Shown piece by piece: positions 1 to 6,483 of a stretch of 6,938 nt of DNA. Positions within the stretch are counted from its first letter, which is position 1. Each line of letters starts with the position of its first letter. Source of the stretch: Bacteroidia bacterium (lineage in GTDB: Bacteria; Bacteroidota; Bacteroidia; Bacteroidales; Azobacteroidaceae); assembly GCA_025999115.1 (NCBI GenBank), contig BNWW01000087.1, forward strand, positions 1-6,938, read 5' to 3'. The notes under the pieces are model-generated. The model was not told the origin of the DNA and ran no database searches. It saw nothing but the letters and a program-made list of their open reading frames with translations. Made by a program: the position numbers and the translations under genes.

Positions 1-1996
1 TAGCTACTCCAAAATGGCCGGTTGCACTATTGTATCCTGCATATCCACCATTGGTAAAAATCAAATAGGAATTATAGATGGCGGAAGAAGCGATTGCACT
101 AAAATCAATTGTTGTCATAAACGGATTGCCGACCAAAGCGAAATCATAATTACCGTCATTACCGAACGAAAGCATTTTTGTAACACTTGTTCCGGCCAAA
201 GCGCCGCTTAAATTGAAATTTTGCGTTCCCGCACCATCCACATAAAGCGCAAATCCATCACCGGTTTCCAAAGCATGATTCAAATCCAAAATATAATTCC
301 ATTGTTCGTTAGCGCCATATTCCAAACCGAAGCGTTGCAACCATGTTTCCGGCGTATGGCCGAAATGAAAATCTTGAACGGTAGCATCAACCGGCGTAGT
401 AATCATATTCCATTGACCTTTCGGTAAAGAATAATTGACGGTAGCGCCGTTTTCGGTTTGCACGATTAATAAATGTTGGTTGCCGAGTTTGGCGCCGGCT
501 TCGAGGGTGATGGTGTTGCAGTCGTTGTAGGTAATTTCGTCGTTTAACGAATAGGGATTATCTTCATTTAGAACCGGGTAAGTTGATAAACCGGCCGGGA
601 TAATTATATCGGTACTATAGAAAGGAGGAACATAGTCCGACCAGTTTTTACTTTCATTCCAATCGGAACTGACCAGGCCTGTCCATTGTCCCGAAACTAT
701 GGAAGAGCGCGGAGTAGAACTGCCATCAACAATAATTTCATCTATGTAAAATTCTTTGTTACGGCTGAAATTTTCGCAATCTACATATTCGCAATTCCAA
801 TTTGTGAATTCCCAAGCAGTTGTCATATCGTTTCGAGGGCAGAACCGAATAGAAGAAAGCGTATTTGTGCCAATGAATTGATTCAGGTCTATAACATAGT
901 CGAACCATAAATCAAAATTTCCACCATTAAAGTTAGTATATACTCTATTATTTAAATTTGCATTTCCTTGTTTTCCATTATCAAATTTATATTCAGCAGT
1001 TCCTGTTGGGTCGGTATGTGGAACTTCGGTGTTGCCATTAAGCATAATTTCAAATCTTGCAGCATTTGTTTTCATAAAGATGTGTAAATATCTTCTGTCG
1101 GAGTTATTTACTTGGAATGATTGTTTGAAATTGATATTTAAACCATTATCCCAATTGCCTGTGGCGCCGTTTGTTGAAATATGATATGAGTTTGCTGTAG
1201 AATTACCATTTTGAATGTCTGTTGTAGTATTGGAAACAATTTCATAAGCATCAATGGTACTCCCATTCAGACTAACCGAAGTATGTCCAATACCCGGAGT
1301 TTCCCAATTGGAGATAAGCGGCAAGCCCGGAGTATAATCTGAAATGCGAGTGGGTGGAGGTGTTGGAATGATTGGGCGGGCAGTATTACTGTTACTTACG
1401 ACAATCTCATCTATATACATTTCTTTATTTTGATTACCTGTTTGGTTACTCTCAATATTTATTCTCATATATTTGAGGAGTTTACCATTAAGAGTATTTA
1501 GATCAACAATTTTGTCAATCCAACTTGTACTATTAGTTGCATTCCAATTGGTTTTCCATTGACTGTCTCCACCGGGGTTCCAAGATTCGTTAGTATCAGA
1601 TGCCCAATTGCTTGTATTAGGGTCTTGATTATTGTTTGGAAAAGAAGTTTCGAGTTTAGATAGATTGCTTTTGATAGCTAAATGCAGATAACGATGATTA
1701 GCATCCACAGTAAACGGAGTATTAAAAATAATCCAAAAACCACATTTGTATTCATTGCTCCCCGAACTTGTACCGCTTGTTGAAATATGTAACACTTTTT
1801 CCGATTGGTTAAGAGTTACAACTTCGGGATTTGCGATTATTTCATTTGCATCAATGAAATCTGCGTATGATGCTGTAATAGTTGGGATAATTCCGCCGTC
1901 TTCAAAATTGGCGAGAACCGTTTCATTTACTTGCGCTTGCGTATTAAAGGCCAGCAAGCAAAATGCTCCGAATAAAAAAAGATAAATCTTCTTCAT
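1..1996 (-). CDS. Large secreted multidomain surface protein, C-terminus beyond window (partial)
   Basis: The minus frame starts at the ATG at 1994-1996 and stays open for 665 codons to the left edge without a stop. Residues 1-21 are a signal peptide (Lys-Lys, hydrophobic core, 'NTQA' before Q), so the protein is exported. Residues about 23-203 and 228-427 are two diverged copies of one module: each opens with 'NFEDG'/'NWETPG', has 'HISTSG'/'HISTNG' and 'RYLHLAIKSN'/'RYLHIFMKTN' in the middle, and ends 'KEMYIDEIVV'/'KEFYIDEIIV'. This resembles galactose-binding-like beta-sandwich modules of Bacteroidota exoproteins. A Pro-rich linker (209-216) separates them. Residues 437-476 hold a W-G...DW...NW...VP...IPAG pattern common in Bacteroidota secreted proteins, followed by a beta-rich part with 'LPKGQWNMITTPV' (524-536). 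Family knowledge suggests a T9SS C-terminal sorting domain beyond the window, but none is seen. No catalytic motif is visible, so binding or adhesion is inferred, not shown. Confidence 0.9.
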   Translation of the reverse strand, partial: MKKIYLFLFGAFCLLAFNTQAQVNETVLANFEDGGIIPTITASYADFIDANEIIANPEVVTLNQSEKVLHISTSGTSSGSNEYKCGFWIIFNTPFTVDANHRYLHLAIKSNLSKLETSFPNNNQDPNTSNWASDTNESWNPGGDSQWKTNWNATNSTSWIDKIVDLNTLNGKLLKYMRINIESNQTGNQNKEMYIDEIVVSNSNTARPIIPTPPPTRISDYTPGLPLISNWETPGIGHTSVSLNGSTIDAYEIVSNTTTDIQNGNSTANSYHISTNGATGNWDNGLNINFKQSFQVNNSDRRYLHIFMKTNAARFEIMLNGNTEVPHTDPTGTAEYKFDNGKQGNANLNNRVYTNFNGGNFDLWFDYVIDLNQFIGTNTLSSIRFCPRNDMTTAWEFTNWNCEYVDCENFSRNKEFYIDEIIVDGSSTPRSSIVSGQWTGLVSSDWNESKNWSDYVPPFYSTDIIIPAGLSTYPVLNEDNPYSLNDEITYNDCNTITLEAGAKLGNQHLLIVQTENGATVNYSLPKGQWNMITTPVDATVQDFHFGHTPETWLQRFGLEYGANEQWNYILDLNHALETGDGFALYVDGAGTQNFNLSGALAGTSVTKMLSFGNDGNYDFALVGNPFMTTIDFSAIASSAIYNSYLIFTNGGYAGYNSATGHFGVA

Positions 1997-2040
1997 GATA
2001 TAAAAAAATTAAAAGTTTAACATTCCTGTTTAAAGTGGAG

Positions 2041-2071
2041 CAAAGGTAGAGAGAAAGGCTTGTGGCGGCAA
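2041..2071 (-). promoter_or_regulatory. Bacteroidota-type promoter (-33 TTG / -7 TACCTTTG) for the secreted-protein gene
   Basis: On the minus strand, TACCTTTG (2048-2041) matches the Bacteroidota -7 consensus TAnnTTTG exactly. A TTG at 2071-2069 lies 20 nt upstream, the expected -33 spacing. Transcription would start near 2035, leaving an A/T-rich leader of about 40 nt before the ATG at 1996. The leader has no strong Shine-Dalgarno site, which is usual for the phylum. This separates the gene from the two-component operon upstream. Confidence 0.65.
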
Positions 2072-2131
2072 GTGCAAATTTTCCAAAAAATAGCACAGAT
2101 GTCGCATAATTTAGGGTGTATTGGTTGGGGC

Positions 2132-2151
2132 GACCCTTGGGGTCTTTCTTT
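2132..2151 (+). other. Short hairpin followed by a T-rich run, terminator-like on plus strand
   Basis: GACCC (2132-2136) and GGGTC (2140-2144) form a perfect 5-bp stem with a TTG loop, followed by TTTCTTT on the plus strand. No plus-strand gene lies upstream for it to terminate. It may be a chance structure, part of a dispersed repeat, or protection of the minus-strand promoter from antisense transcription. Confidence 0.3.
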
Positions 2152-2195
2152 AGATGCAGTTGTTGGAAATGCCTTGAAGTAATAGTTGTTTTTTT

Positions 2196-2286
2196 GTGCT
2201 AAACACTAATTTAGTGGAGTGCTTAACGCAGGAAGACCGTGTGCTGGTCGTGCGTTCATCTTGGGATTGCGGGTCAAGCCCGCAAT
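2196..2286. repeat. Cluster of inverted repeats between the two-component operon and the secreted-protein gene
   Basis: This gene-free stretch holds several inverted repeats in 91 bp. CACTAA and TTAGTG (2204-2216) flank one base. AACGCA (2225-2230) and TGCGTT (2251-2256) enclose GACC/GGTC (2235-2238 and 2246-2249), giving a nested imperfect stem. ATTGCGGG (2266-2273) and CCCGCAAT (2279-2286) form a perfect 8-bp stem with loop TCAAG. The last element looks like the 'GTCATTGCGGG...' class of dispersed intergenic palindromes seen in many bacterial genomes. The cluster lies just past the response-regulator stop, so it could help end that transcript, but no U-tract follows on the minus strand. Confidence 0.5.
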
Positions 2287-2308
2287 GACCAAAGGCACTC
2301 CATTAACC

Positions 2309-2959
2309 TTAAATCAGCTGCTGCTCCAACGCCATTTTCACCAACACCACACTATTTTTAGCATTGAATTTCAACAAAAGATCTTTCCGGTAACCTTTGA
2401 CGGTTTCGCGCGACAAAAATAGTTGATCGCCAATCTCCGGATCGGCCAAACCTGAGGCTATCAGCGATAACACCTCCTTCTCACGGGGAGTGAGCCAGAT
2501 AATGGATTCTTTTTTCGTCTTTTTTATCAAAATATCAATTTCTTCACAGAAAAATACTTCTCCATGATAGACCGATTCGATGCCGGCCATGACTTCTTCA
2601 CTCAGGGCATTTTTCAGTACATAACCGGTAGCGCCGTTGTGCAACGAACGTTTGGCAATGGACAATTCATTGAAACTCGTTAACATCATGATTTTTAGAC
2701 CGGAATATGCTTTTTTTATCTCGGTGCAAAAATCTACGCCATTGCCATCAGGCAAGAGTACATCCAGCAGCAATACATCGGGACAGCAAGCCGTCAAGCC
2801 CTGTCTGCAGCTCTCCAAATCATAATAAGTAGCGCTCACAGTCGCAATGTCCGATTCGTCAATTATCCGGCGGAGGCCTTCCGACAATATCTTGTGATCG
2901 TCCACTATCGCCACGCGAATTAATTGAGAATGATTAGATGATTCGGAATTATTTGCCAT
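2309..2959 (-). CDS. Two-component response regulator, receiver plus LuxR-type HTH
   Basis: A 216-residue cytoplasmic transcription factor of the NarL/FixJ type. The receiver domain spans about residues 13-130: acidic pair Asp20-Asp21 ('IVDDH'), phosphoacceptor Asp66 ('LLLDVLLPDGNG'), Thr94 ('MMLTS') and conserved Lys116 ('YVLKN'). All residues needed for phosphorylation are present. A linker leads to a LuxR HTH (about 154-216) beginning 'WLTPREKEVLSLIASG', with a recognition-helix region 'LSRETVKGYRKDLLLKFNAKN'. The length is normal for the family. The start at 2957-2959 places the receiver close to the N-terminus, as expected. It lies 48 bp after the sensor-kinase stop on the same strand, so the two are almost certainly co-transcribed and cognate. 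Target genes cannot be told from the sequence. Confidence 0.95.
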   Translation of the reverse strand: MANNSESSNHSQLIRVAIVDDHKILSEGLRRIIDESDIATVSATYYDLESCRQGLTACCPDVLLLDVLLPDGNGVDFCTEIKKAYSGLKIMMLTSFNELSIAKRSLHNGATGYVLKNALSEEVMAGIESVYHGEVFFCEEIDILIKKTKKESIIWLTPREKEVLSLIASGLADPEIGDQLFLSRETVKGYRKDLLLKFNAKNSVVLVKMALEQQLI

Positions 2960-3007
2960 TGTCTTTCAATTTATCAATATAGAATATTTTTATTTCATTC
3001 TCAAATT

Positions 3008-4882
3008 TCAGTTCTCCACTCTCAATTCAACATACGCTTCCATCCCTTTCCCGGGCGCAGAATAGATATTCATTTTCCCATTGTAAGCCGTTATCCGGTT
3101 ACGCAGATTTTTGAGTCCCATCCCTTCCGTATGTTTTTCCGGATCGAAACCGCAACCGTTGTCGTGAACGGTAAGTGATATTCGGCCGGTGTCCTGCACT
3201 AATTGGATGTTGATGGTGTCGGCTCCGGAATATTTGATGGCATTGTTTACCAATTCGTGGGCGCAACGATAAATCAGTATTTCCGTCCGGTCGTTTAAGC
3301 GACTTTCGTTGCCGAAATAGTGAAATTTAGCATTGGGAATGGATAGACAAAAATCTTCCAATGAAGTTTTTAATCCCGATTGAAGCAGCGATTCGGGCAT
3401 TAAATGATGTGCCACGCGGCGCAACTCGTCGATGGACTTATTGAGCATCTCGCGGGCGTCCGACAGACGTTCAAAATTGTCTAAATTCAGTTTGACCGCC
3501 GAAAGCATTCCTCCGAGACCGTCGTGCAAGTCGCGAGCCAACCGGGTGCGTTCGGCCGTTTCTCCATCAAGAACCGATTGGGCGGCTACTTGTTGTATTT
3601 GCTGTTCGGCCAGTTTCCGTTTCGTAAGCTCCAACCGGTTGCGGTGAATAAAAAACAACAGCAAAAACAACAACAATGCGCCGCCGGTAATACTCCAACC
3701 GATATAAAGCGTTTTTTCTTTTTCTAAGGCGGCGATACGCAATTCCTTCTTTTCCGTTTCGTATTTGACCTCCATTTCCGAGAGCGATTTAATAACATCC
3801 TCTTTGTTTGACTGTTCTTCATATTCTACACACTTGTAGAAAAAGTATTTCGCTTTGTTTTTGTTGCCCAGAAAAATGTTGGAAACAGTGATAATTTGTG
3901 CGGCAAATTTGCCACTTCTGACATCAACAGAATCCTGATGGTAAACTATGGTAGCCAGAGCATCACATTCTTGATAGCGTTTTTGTTCGAGAAAAATATT
4001 CGCTAATATTAACCTCGCTATTTTTAAATTGATCGCTTGTCCCTGTTTCTCAAGCAAAGGAAAAACCTGCTTGAGGTATGCTTCCGCTGTGTCATAGTCT
4101 TCAAGTCTCACGTAGATTTGTGCTAAATCCATCAGAGCGCACGCTTCCATTTCGTCATATCCTAAGGCGTGAGCAATTTCAACAGCCTTTAACTCCTGTT
4201 CCAAGGCTTTATCATGTTCTTGCTTCCACAGATAAATATCACCCAAACTAAAGTAGATACCACTTAGATCGCCCTTGCGATTCAATTCTTCAGCTAATGG
4301 CTTCGCTTGTTCCAAATAGGAGACAGCCTTGTCATAACTTTGTATGGCGATATGAATGTCTGCCATATTGATAAAAACAATTAAGATACCTTCTTTATCT
4401 CCTAAATTTTCATAGATGGGAAGTGCTTTCATATAATATTTCAAGCTCTCTTCATATTTAAGTTGGTATTTGTATATGCTTGTTGCTATATGCACATATA
4501 CAGATGCTATCTCTCTCTCGTTTTGGTTTTTCTGAAAATAAGCCAAGGCTTTTTCAAAATAAACAAGCCCCTTCTCATAATTTTCCATGATACAGTATGC
4601 TTTCCCTAAATATCCATAAAATTTGGCAGTCATATCTTTATCTTTTACCTTATCGGCTAAGGTTAATCCTTTTTCTGCGTAAACAAAGAACTTTTTATTA
4701 TCATAATTTAATAAATGCCCGGTTATATCCTTGTAAAGAGCAAGTTGCTGTGCAGGTGTCAATTTCTGCGTATTCAACACGTTTATCAGAGAGTCTGCTA
4801 TCTGTATCTGAGCGCAGACAGTAGATGACAAAATAGAAAACAAGGCAATCACTGTTGCCGGAAAAAAGTATATTGTTTTCAT
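3008..4882 (-). CDS. TPR-containing sensor histidine kinase (HisKA_3/HATPase_c)
   Basis: A 624-residue inner-membrane sensor kinase. Residues 1-24 are a signal peptide ('STVCA' before Q), so about 25-390 should be periplasmic. That part is mainly tetratricopeptide repeats (roughly 83-357, about seven units, e.g. 'AYCIMENYEKGLVYFEKAL'), followed by a charged coiled coil (361-390). One membrane helix spans about 392-413. A second coiled coil leads to HisKA_3 with 'RDLHDGLGG' and phosphoacceptor His453. HATPase_c shows the N box 'HELVNNAIKYS' (Asn546-547), 'DNGCGFD' (574-580) and 'GMGLKNLRNR' (from 587). All catalytic motifs are present, so it is predicted active. A start at 4975 would add 31 residues ahead of the signal peptide and place hairpin DNA in the coding region, so I chose the ATG at 4880-4882. 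The response regulator follows 48 bp downstream. The signal sensed is unknown; TPRs suggest a protein or peptide partner. Confidence 0.93.
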   Translation of the reverse strand: MKTIYFFPATVIALFSILSSTVCAQIQIADSLINVLNTQKLTPAQQLALYKDITGHLLNYDNKKFFVYAEKGLTLADKVKDKDMTAKFYGYLGKAYCIMENYEKGLVYFEKALAYFQKNQNEREIASVYVHIATSIYKYQLKYEESLKYYMKALPIYENLGDKEGILIVFINMADIHIAIQSYDKAVSYLEQAKPLAEELNRKGDLSGIYFSLGDIYLWKQEHDKALEQELKAVEIAHALGYDEMEACALMDLAQIYVRLEDYDTAEAYLKQVFPLLEKQGQAINLKIARLILANIFLEQKRYQECDALATIVYHQDSVDVRSGKFAAQIITVSNIFLGNKNKAKYFFYKCVEYEEQSNKEDVIKSLSEMEVKYETEKKELRIAALEKEKTLYIGWSITGGALLLFLLLFFIHRNRLELTKRKLAEQQIQQVAAQSVLDGETAERTRLARDLHDGLGGMLSAVKLNLDNFERLSDAREMLNKSIDELRRVAHHLMPESLLQSGLKTSLEDFCLSIPNAKFHYFGNESRLNDRTEILIYRCAHELVNNAIKYSGADTINIQLVQDTGRISLTVHDNGCGFDPEKHTEGMGLKNLRNRITAYNGKMNIYSAPGKGMEAYVELRVEN

Positions 4883-4897
4883 TATATAAATTTTTCG

Positions 4898-4905
4898 CAA
4901 ATTTA
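4898..4905 (-). promoter_or_regulatory. Possible -7 element for the kinase-regulator operon
   Basis: On the minus strand TAAATTTG matches TAnnTTTG, 15 nt before the kinase ATG. No TTG is found at the expected -33 distance, and the leader would be under 10 nt. The flanking DNA is very A/T-rich, so a chance match is plausible. Confidence 0.25.
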
Positions 4906-4925
4906 ATAATTTTTTCAATATTAAC

Positions 4926-4983
4926 ATACCCCCCTTTTTGGGGGGTATTTGTTGAGGAAATAAAAATTCCCCCAAAAGGGGGG
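4926..4983. repeat. Two C-tract/G-tract hairpins upstream of the kinase
   Basis: ATACCCCCC (4926-4934) and GGGGGGTAT (4940-4948) form a perfect 9-bp stem around TTTTT. About 20 bp on, CCCCC (4969-4973) and GGGGG (4978-4982, plus one more G) flank AAAA. The pair lies between the kinase start and a plus-strand promoter-like element. Similar C/G-tract palindromes occur as dispersed intergenic elements in Bacteroidota genomes. They could insulate the two divergent transcription units. Confidence 0.6.
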
Positions 4984-5006
4984 TGGTCGGGCAGTTTTAT
5001 GTCCAC

Positions 5007-5014
5007 TACCTTTG
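5007..5014 (+). promoter_or_regulatory. Plus-strand -7-like element TACCTTTG
   Basis: This is an exact match to the Bacteroidota -7 consensus and the same octamer as the element at 2048-2041 on the other strand. The -33 position (about 4984-4987) reads TGGT rather than TTTG, so support is partial. Transcription would start near 5020. That would give the secreted repeat-protein gene at 5309 a leader of nearly 290 nt, or drive a short independent transcript. Confidence 0.4.
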
Positions 5015-5308
5015 TCGAAGATTATTACAAATAATTCGAAAAATGAAGAAAAGTTATTTCAGGTATTTGAATTATCGGATGGAGATTCAAAATTACAACC
5101 ACTATTTAGGGAAATGAAGCATAAAAAACGGAAACGGCAAAGGACTCTTTTTTAAATTTTAATACTTTCTTCAGGTTTGAAACATTCCGGCACTGTGAGG
5201 TGCTGTGTGTGTGTTGCCGCTTCTGTTTTTTTAGATTAAAATTAAGAAAACATATTTCTCACAATGAGGGAAACAATTATTTATTATAAATTTAAAAAAA
5301 GAGTGAAG
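5015..5308 (+). other. Intergenic/leader stretch with a possible 24-codon ORF
   Basis: This stretch of about 290 bp has no established gene. An ATG at 5043 opens 24 codons ending at TGA 5115-5117, with an aromatic-rich N-terminus 'MKKSYFRYLNYRMEIQ'. The frame two bases on is also open and protein-like up to TAA 5154-5156 (ending 'MKHKKRKRQRTLF') but has no good start, so a decayed fragment is possible. CGGCA (5188-5192) and TGCCG (5215-5219) could pair ahead of a seven-T run (5226-5232), giving a weak terminator-like structure. A TTG at 5214-5216 followed by TAGATTAA (5232-5239) is a poor promoter match. None of these is firmly supported. Confidence 0.25.
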
Positions 5309-6253
5309 ATGAAAAAAATGTTTTATTTAATGCTGGCGCTCTTAGTTTTGGGCGTAGCAAGTATGAATGCACAAGTGAATATCGGTAGTGATGCCGGTCC
5401 TAAAAAAGGCGCTGTCTTAGACTTGTCTCAAAGCGCTGGTTCATTAGGTTTGATTTTGCCGACTGTTTCGTTGGATGGCGCCACTCCTTTTCAGTTGGAT
5501 GGCGGTAGCAATGGTGCGGACGCTGCCGGTACTATCGTTTATAATGACGGTAAGGGAGCTTTGACCGAAGCAGGCATCTACTTTTGGGACGGTGGTAAAT
5601 GGTTGTTAGTCAAGGCAAGCGAAACCGGAACACCTCCGACACCTGAAGAGGTTCTTGATGTATTGTTAAACTATTCTACGCTTAGCTTTACGGCTGAAGG
5701 CGTTGCGGATCACACGATAATCGCTACTGTTGATCCTTCCACTGCCGACAATAAAACGATCACTTGGAGTGGAGATAAAAAAGGCGTATTCAATTACCCA
5801 GCGACCAGCCAATCCGGCGCTGCGGTACCTATCACAGCCTCTGCTGCGGCTGCGGGCGATCCCGAAGTCAATACAACCTTCACCGCTACAGCTAACGGTC
5901 ATTCAAAAATATTAACCGTTACTCGCGTTGCGGGTGCTGTGTTGTCAATACCGGTTCTCGATGTATTGTTAAACTATTCTACGCTTAGCTTTACGGCTGA
6001 GGGCGTTGGGGATCACTCTATAATTGCTACTGTTGACCCGGCTAATGCCGATGACAAAACGATCACTTGGAGTGGAGATAAAAAAGGCGTATTCGACTAC
6101 CCGGCTTTCGTTCGCGGCACAATGCTTCGTATTGGGATGGAACGCCTTATCTCGGTATTGGAGCGGCGGCGCATTCGTTTGACGGGAAAAGCAGGCAGTG
6201 GAATGCGCGCTCAATTAATTATCGAAATTTACCCGTTGAAAAAGAAATTTTAA
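5309..6253 (+). CDS. Secreted Ig-like repeat surface protein, truncated and ending in out-of-frame sequence
   Basis: 314 residues from the ATG at 5309, chosen because the signal peptide begins 'MKKMFYLMLALLVLG' there and ends 'MNAQ'; an ATG at 5264 would add 15 residues ahead of it. Residues 23-103 ('VNIGSDAGPKKGAVLDLS', 'LGLILPTVSL', 'GTIVYND', 'GIYFWDGGKWLLVKAS') match an N-terminal module common in Bacteroidota exported proteins. A short Thr/Pro linker precedes an Ig-like (Big-type) repeat of 101 residues (115-215) and a second copy that stops at residue 266. The last 48 residues (267-314), rich in Arg, match nothing expected of the repeat because this DNA encodes hemW in a different frame. 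The real gene probably continued with more repeats and a C-terminal anchoring or sorting domain. Its role is inferred to be cell-surface structure or adhesion. It is best treated as a broken gene, although a secreted product could still be made. Confidence 0.8.
   Translation: MKKMFYLMLALLVLGVASMNAQVNIGSDAGPKKGAVLDLSQSAGSLGLILPTVSLDGATPFQLDGGSNGADAAGTIVYNDGKGALTEAGIYFWDGGKWLLVKASETGTPPTPEEVLDVLLNYSTLSFTAEGVADHTIIATVDPSTADNKTITWSGDKKGVFNYPATSQSGAAVPITASAAAAGDPEVNTTFTATANGHSKILTVTRVAGAVLSIPVLDVLLNYSTLSFTAEGVGDHSIIATVDPANADDKTITWSGDKKGVFDYPAFVRGTMLRIGMERLISVLERRRIRLTGKAGSGMRAQLIIEIYPLKKKF
5651..5953 (+). repeat. Coding tandem repeat, unit 1 (303 bp, complete)
   Basis: The unit encodes 101 residues from 'VLDVLLNYSTLSFTAEG' to 'TRVAGAVLSIP'. 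It begins gttcttgatg at 5651, and the next copy begins gttctcgatg at 5954, so the period is exactly 303 bp. The fold is predicted as a bacterial Ig-like domain ('TIIATVDPSTADNKTITWSG' ... 'TFTATANGHSKILTVT'). Confidence 0.9.
5954..6106 (+). repeat. Coding tandem repeat, unit 2 (first half only)
   Basis: By hand alignment about 17 of 153 positions differ from unit 1 (roughly 89% identity), and about half the differences are silent. Homology stops at 'GVFDYPA' (residues 260-266), where unit 1 goes on 'TSQSGAAVPIT'. The break coincides with the start of hemW homology. Confidence 0.88.
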
Positions 6254-6483
6254 CTGAAAAAGACCGGTTTAATGATTTTATTCTTACACGATTGCGCAGG
6301 ATGCAAGGCATTAATTTGAACGAATTGGTTCAAAAATTCGGAAAAATACAACAAAATAATTGTTTGCAGCAATCGCAAAAACACCTGAATAACAATCTTT
6401 TAGAAATTAAAGACGATTATTTGCGTTTAACCCGAAGCGGGATTTTTGTTTCCGACGGCATTATGTGTGATTTAATGATTTAA
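6097..6483 (+). pseudogene. hemW: C-terminal fragment of HemW (radical SAM heme chaperone), 5' part missing
   Basis: Reading from CTA at 6097 gives 128 codons to TAA 6481-6483, out of frame with the upstream repeat gene. The start 'LPGFRSRHNASYWDGTPYLG' and the following 'IGAAAHSFDGKSRQWNARSI' match the HemW region that follows 'ISNFA' in full proteins. Then come 'LPVEKEILTEKDRFNDFIL' and the typical Bacteroidales ending 'RSGIFVSDGIMCDLMI'. HemW is usually about 375-400 residues and inserts heme into respiratory proteins. The radical SAM domain with its CxxxCxxC cluster is entirely missing, so this piece cannot be functional. Between 'NARSIN' and 'LPVEKE' it also seems about nine residues short of the family pattern, an in-frame internal deletion. 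No start codon or RBS belongs to it. Identification rests on recalled family motifs, which are distinctive. Confidence 0.88.

Noticed and set aside
14..910. Three plus-strand open frames of 65-74 codons
   Set aside because: They are antisense to the continuous 665-codon secreted-protein frame, which has clear protein character.
2219..2422. A 67-codon plus frame
   Set aside because: It crosses the inverted-repeat cluster and the antisense of the LuxR HTH coding region; no family resemblance.
4883..4975. Upstream start giving a 655-residue kinase
   Set aside because: The extra 31 residues precede an excellent signal peptide and would be encoded across the hairpin at 4926-4948, so the ATG at 4882 is preferred.
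4701..5006. A 101-codon minus frame overlapping the kinase 5' end
   Set aside because: It is an alternative frame over the signal peptide and TPR coding region, with no domain or plausible composition.
5651..6106. CRISPR-like or non-coding tandem array
   Set aside because: The repeat is 303 bp, in frame, and differs partly at silent positions; it is a protein-domain repeat without spacers.
5666..6214. Minus-strand frames of 78 and 81 codons ending alike
   Set aside because: Their similarity to each other only reflects the 303-bp coding repeat on the plus strand.
6292..6483. A separate 63-residue gene starting at ATG 6292
   Set aside because: It is in frame with, and part of, the hemW C-terminal fragment starting at 6097; the ATG is an internal Met.
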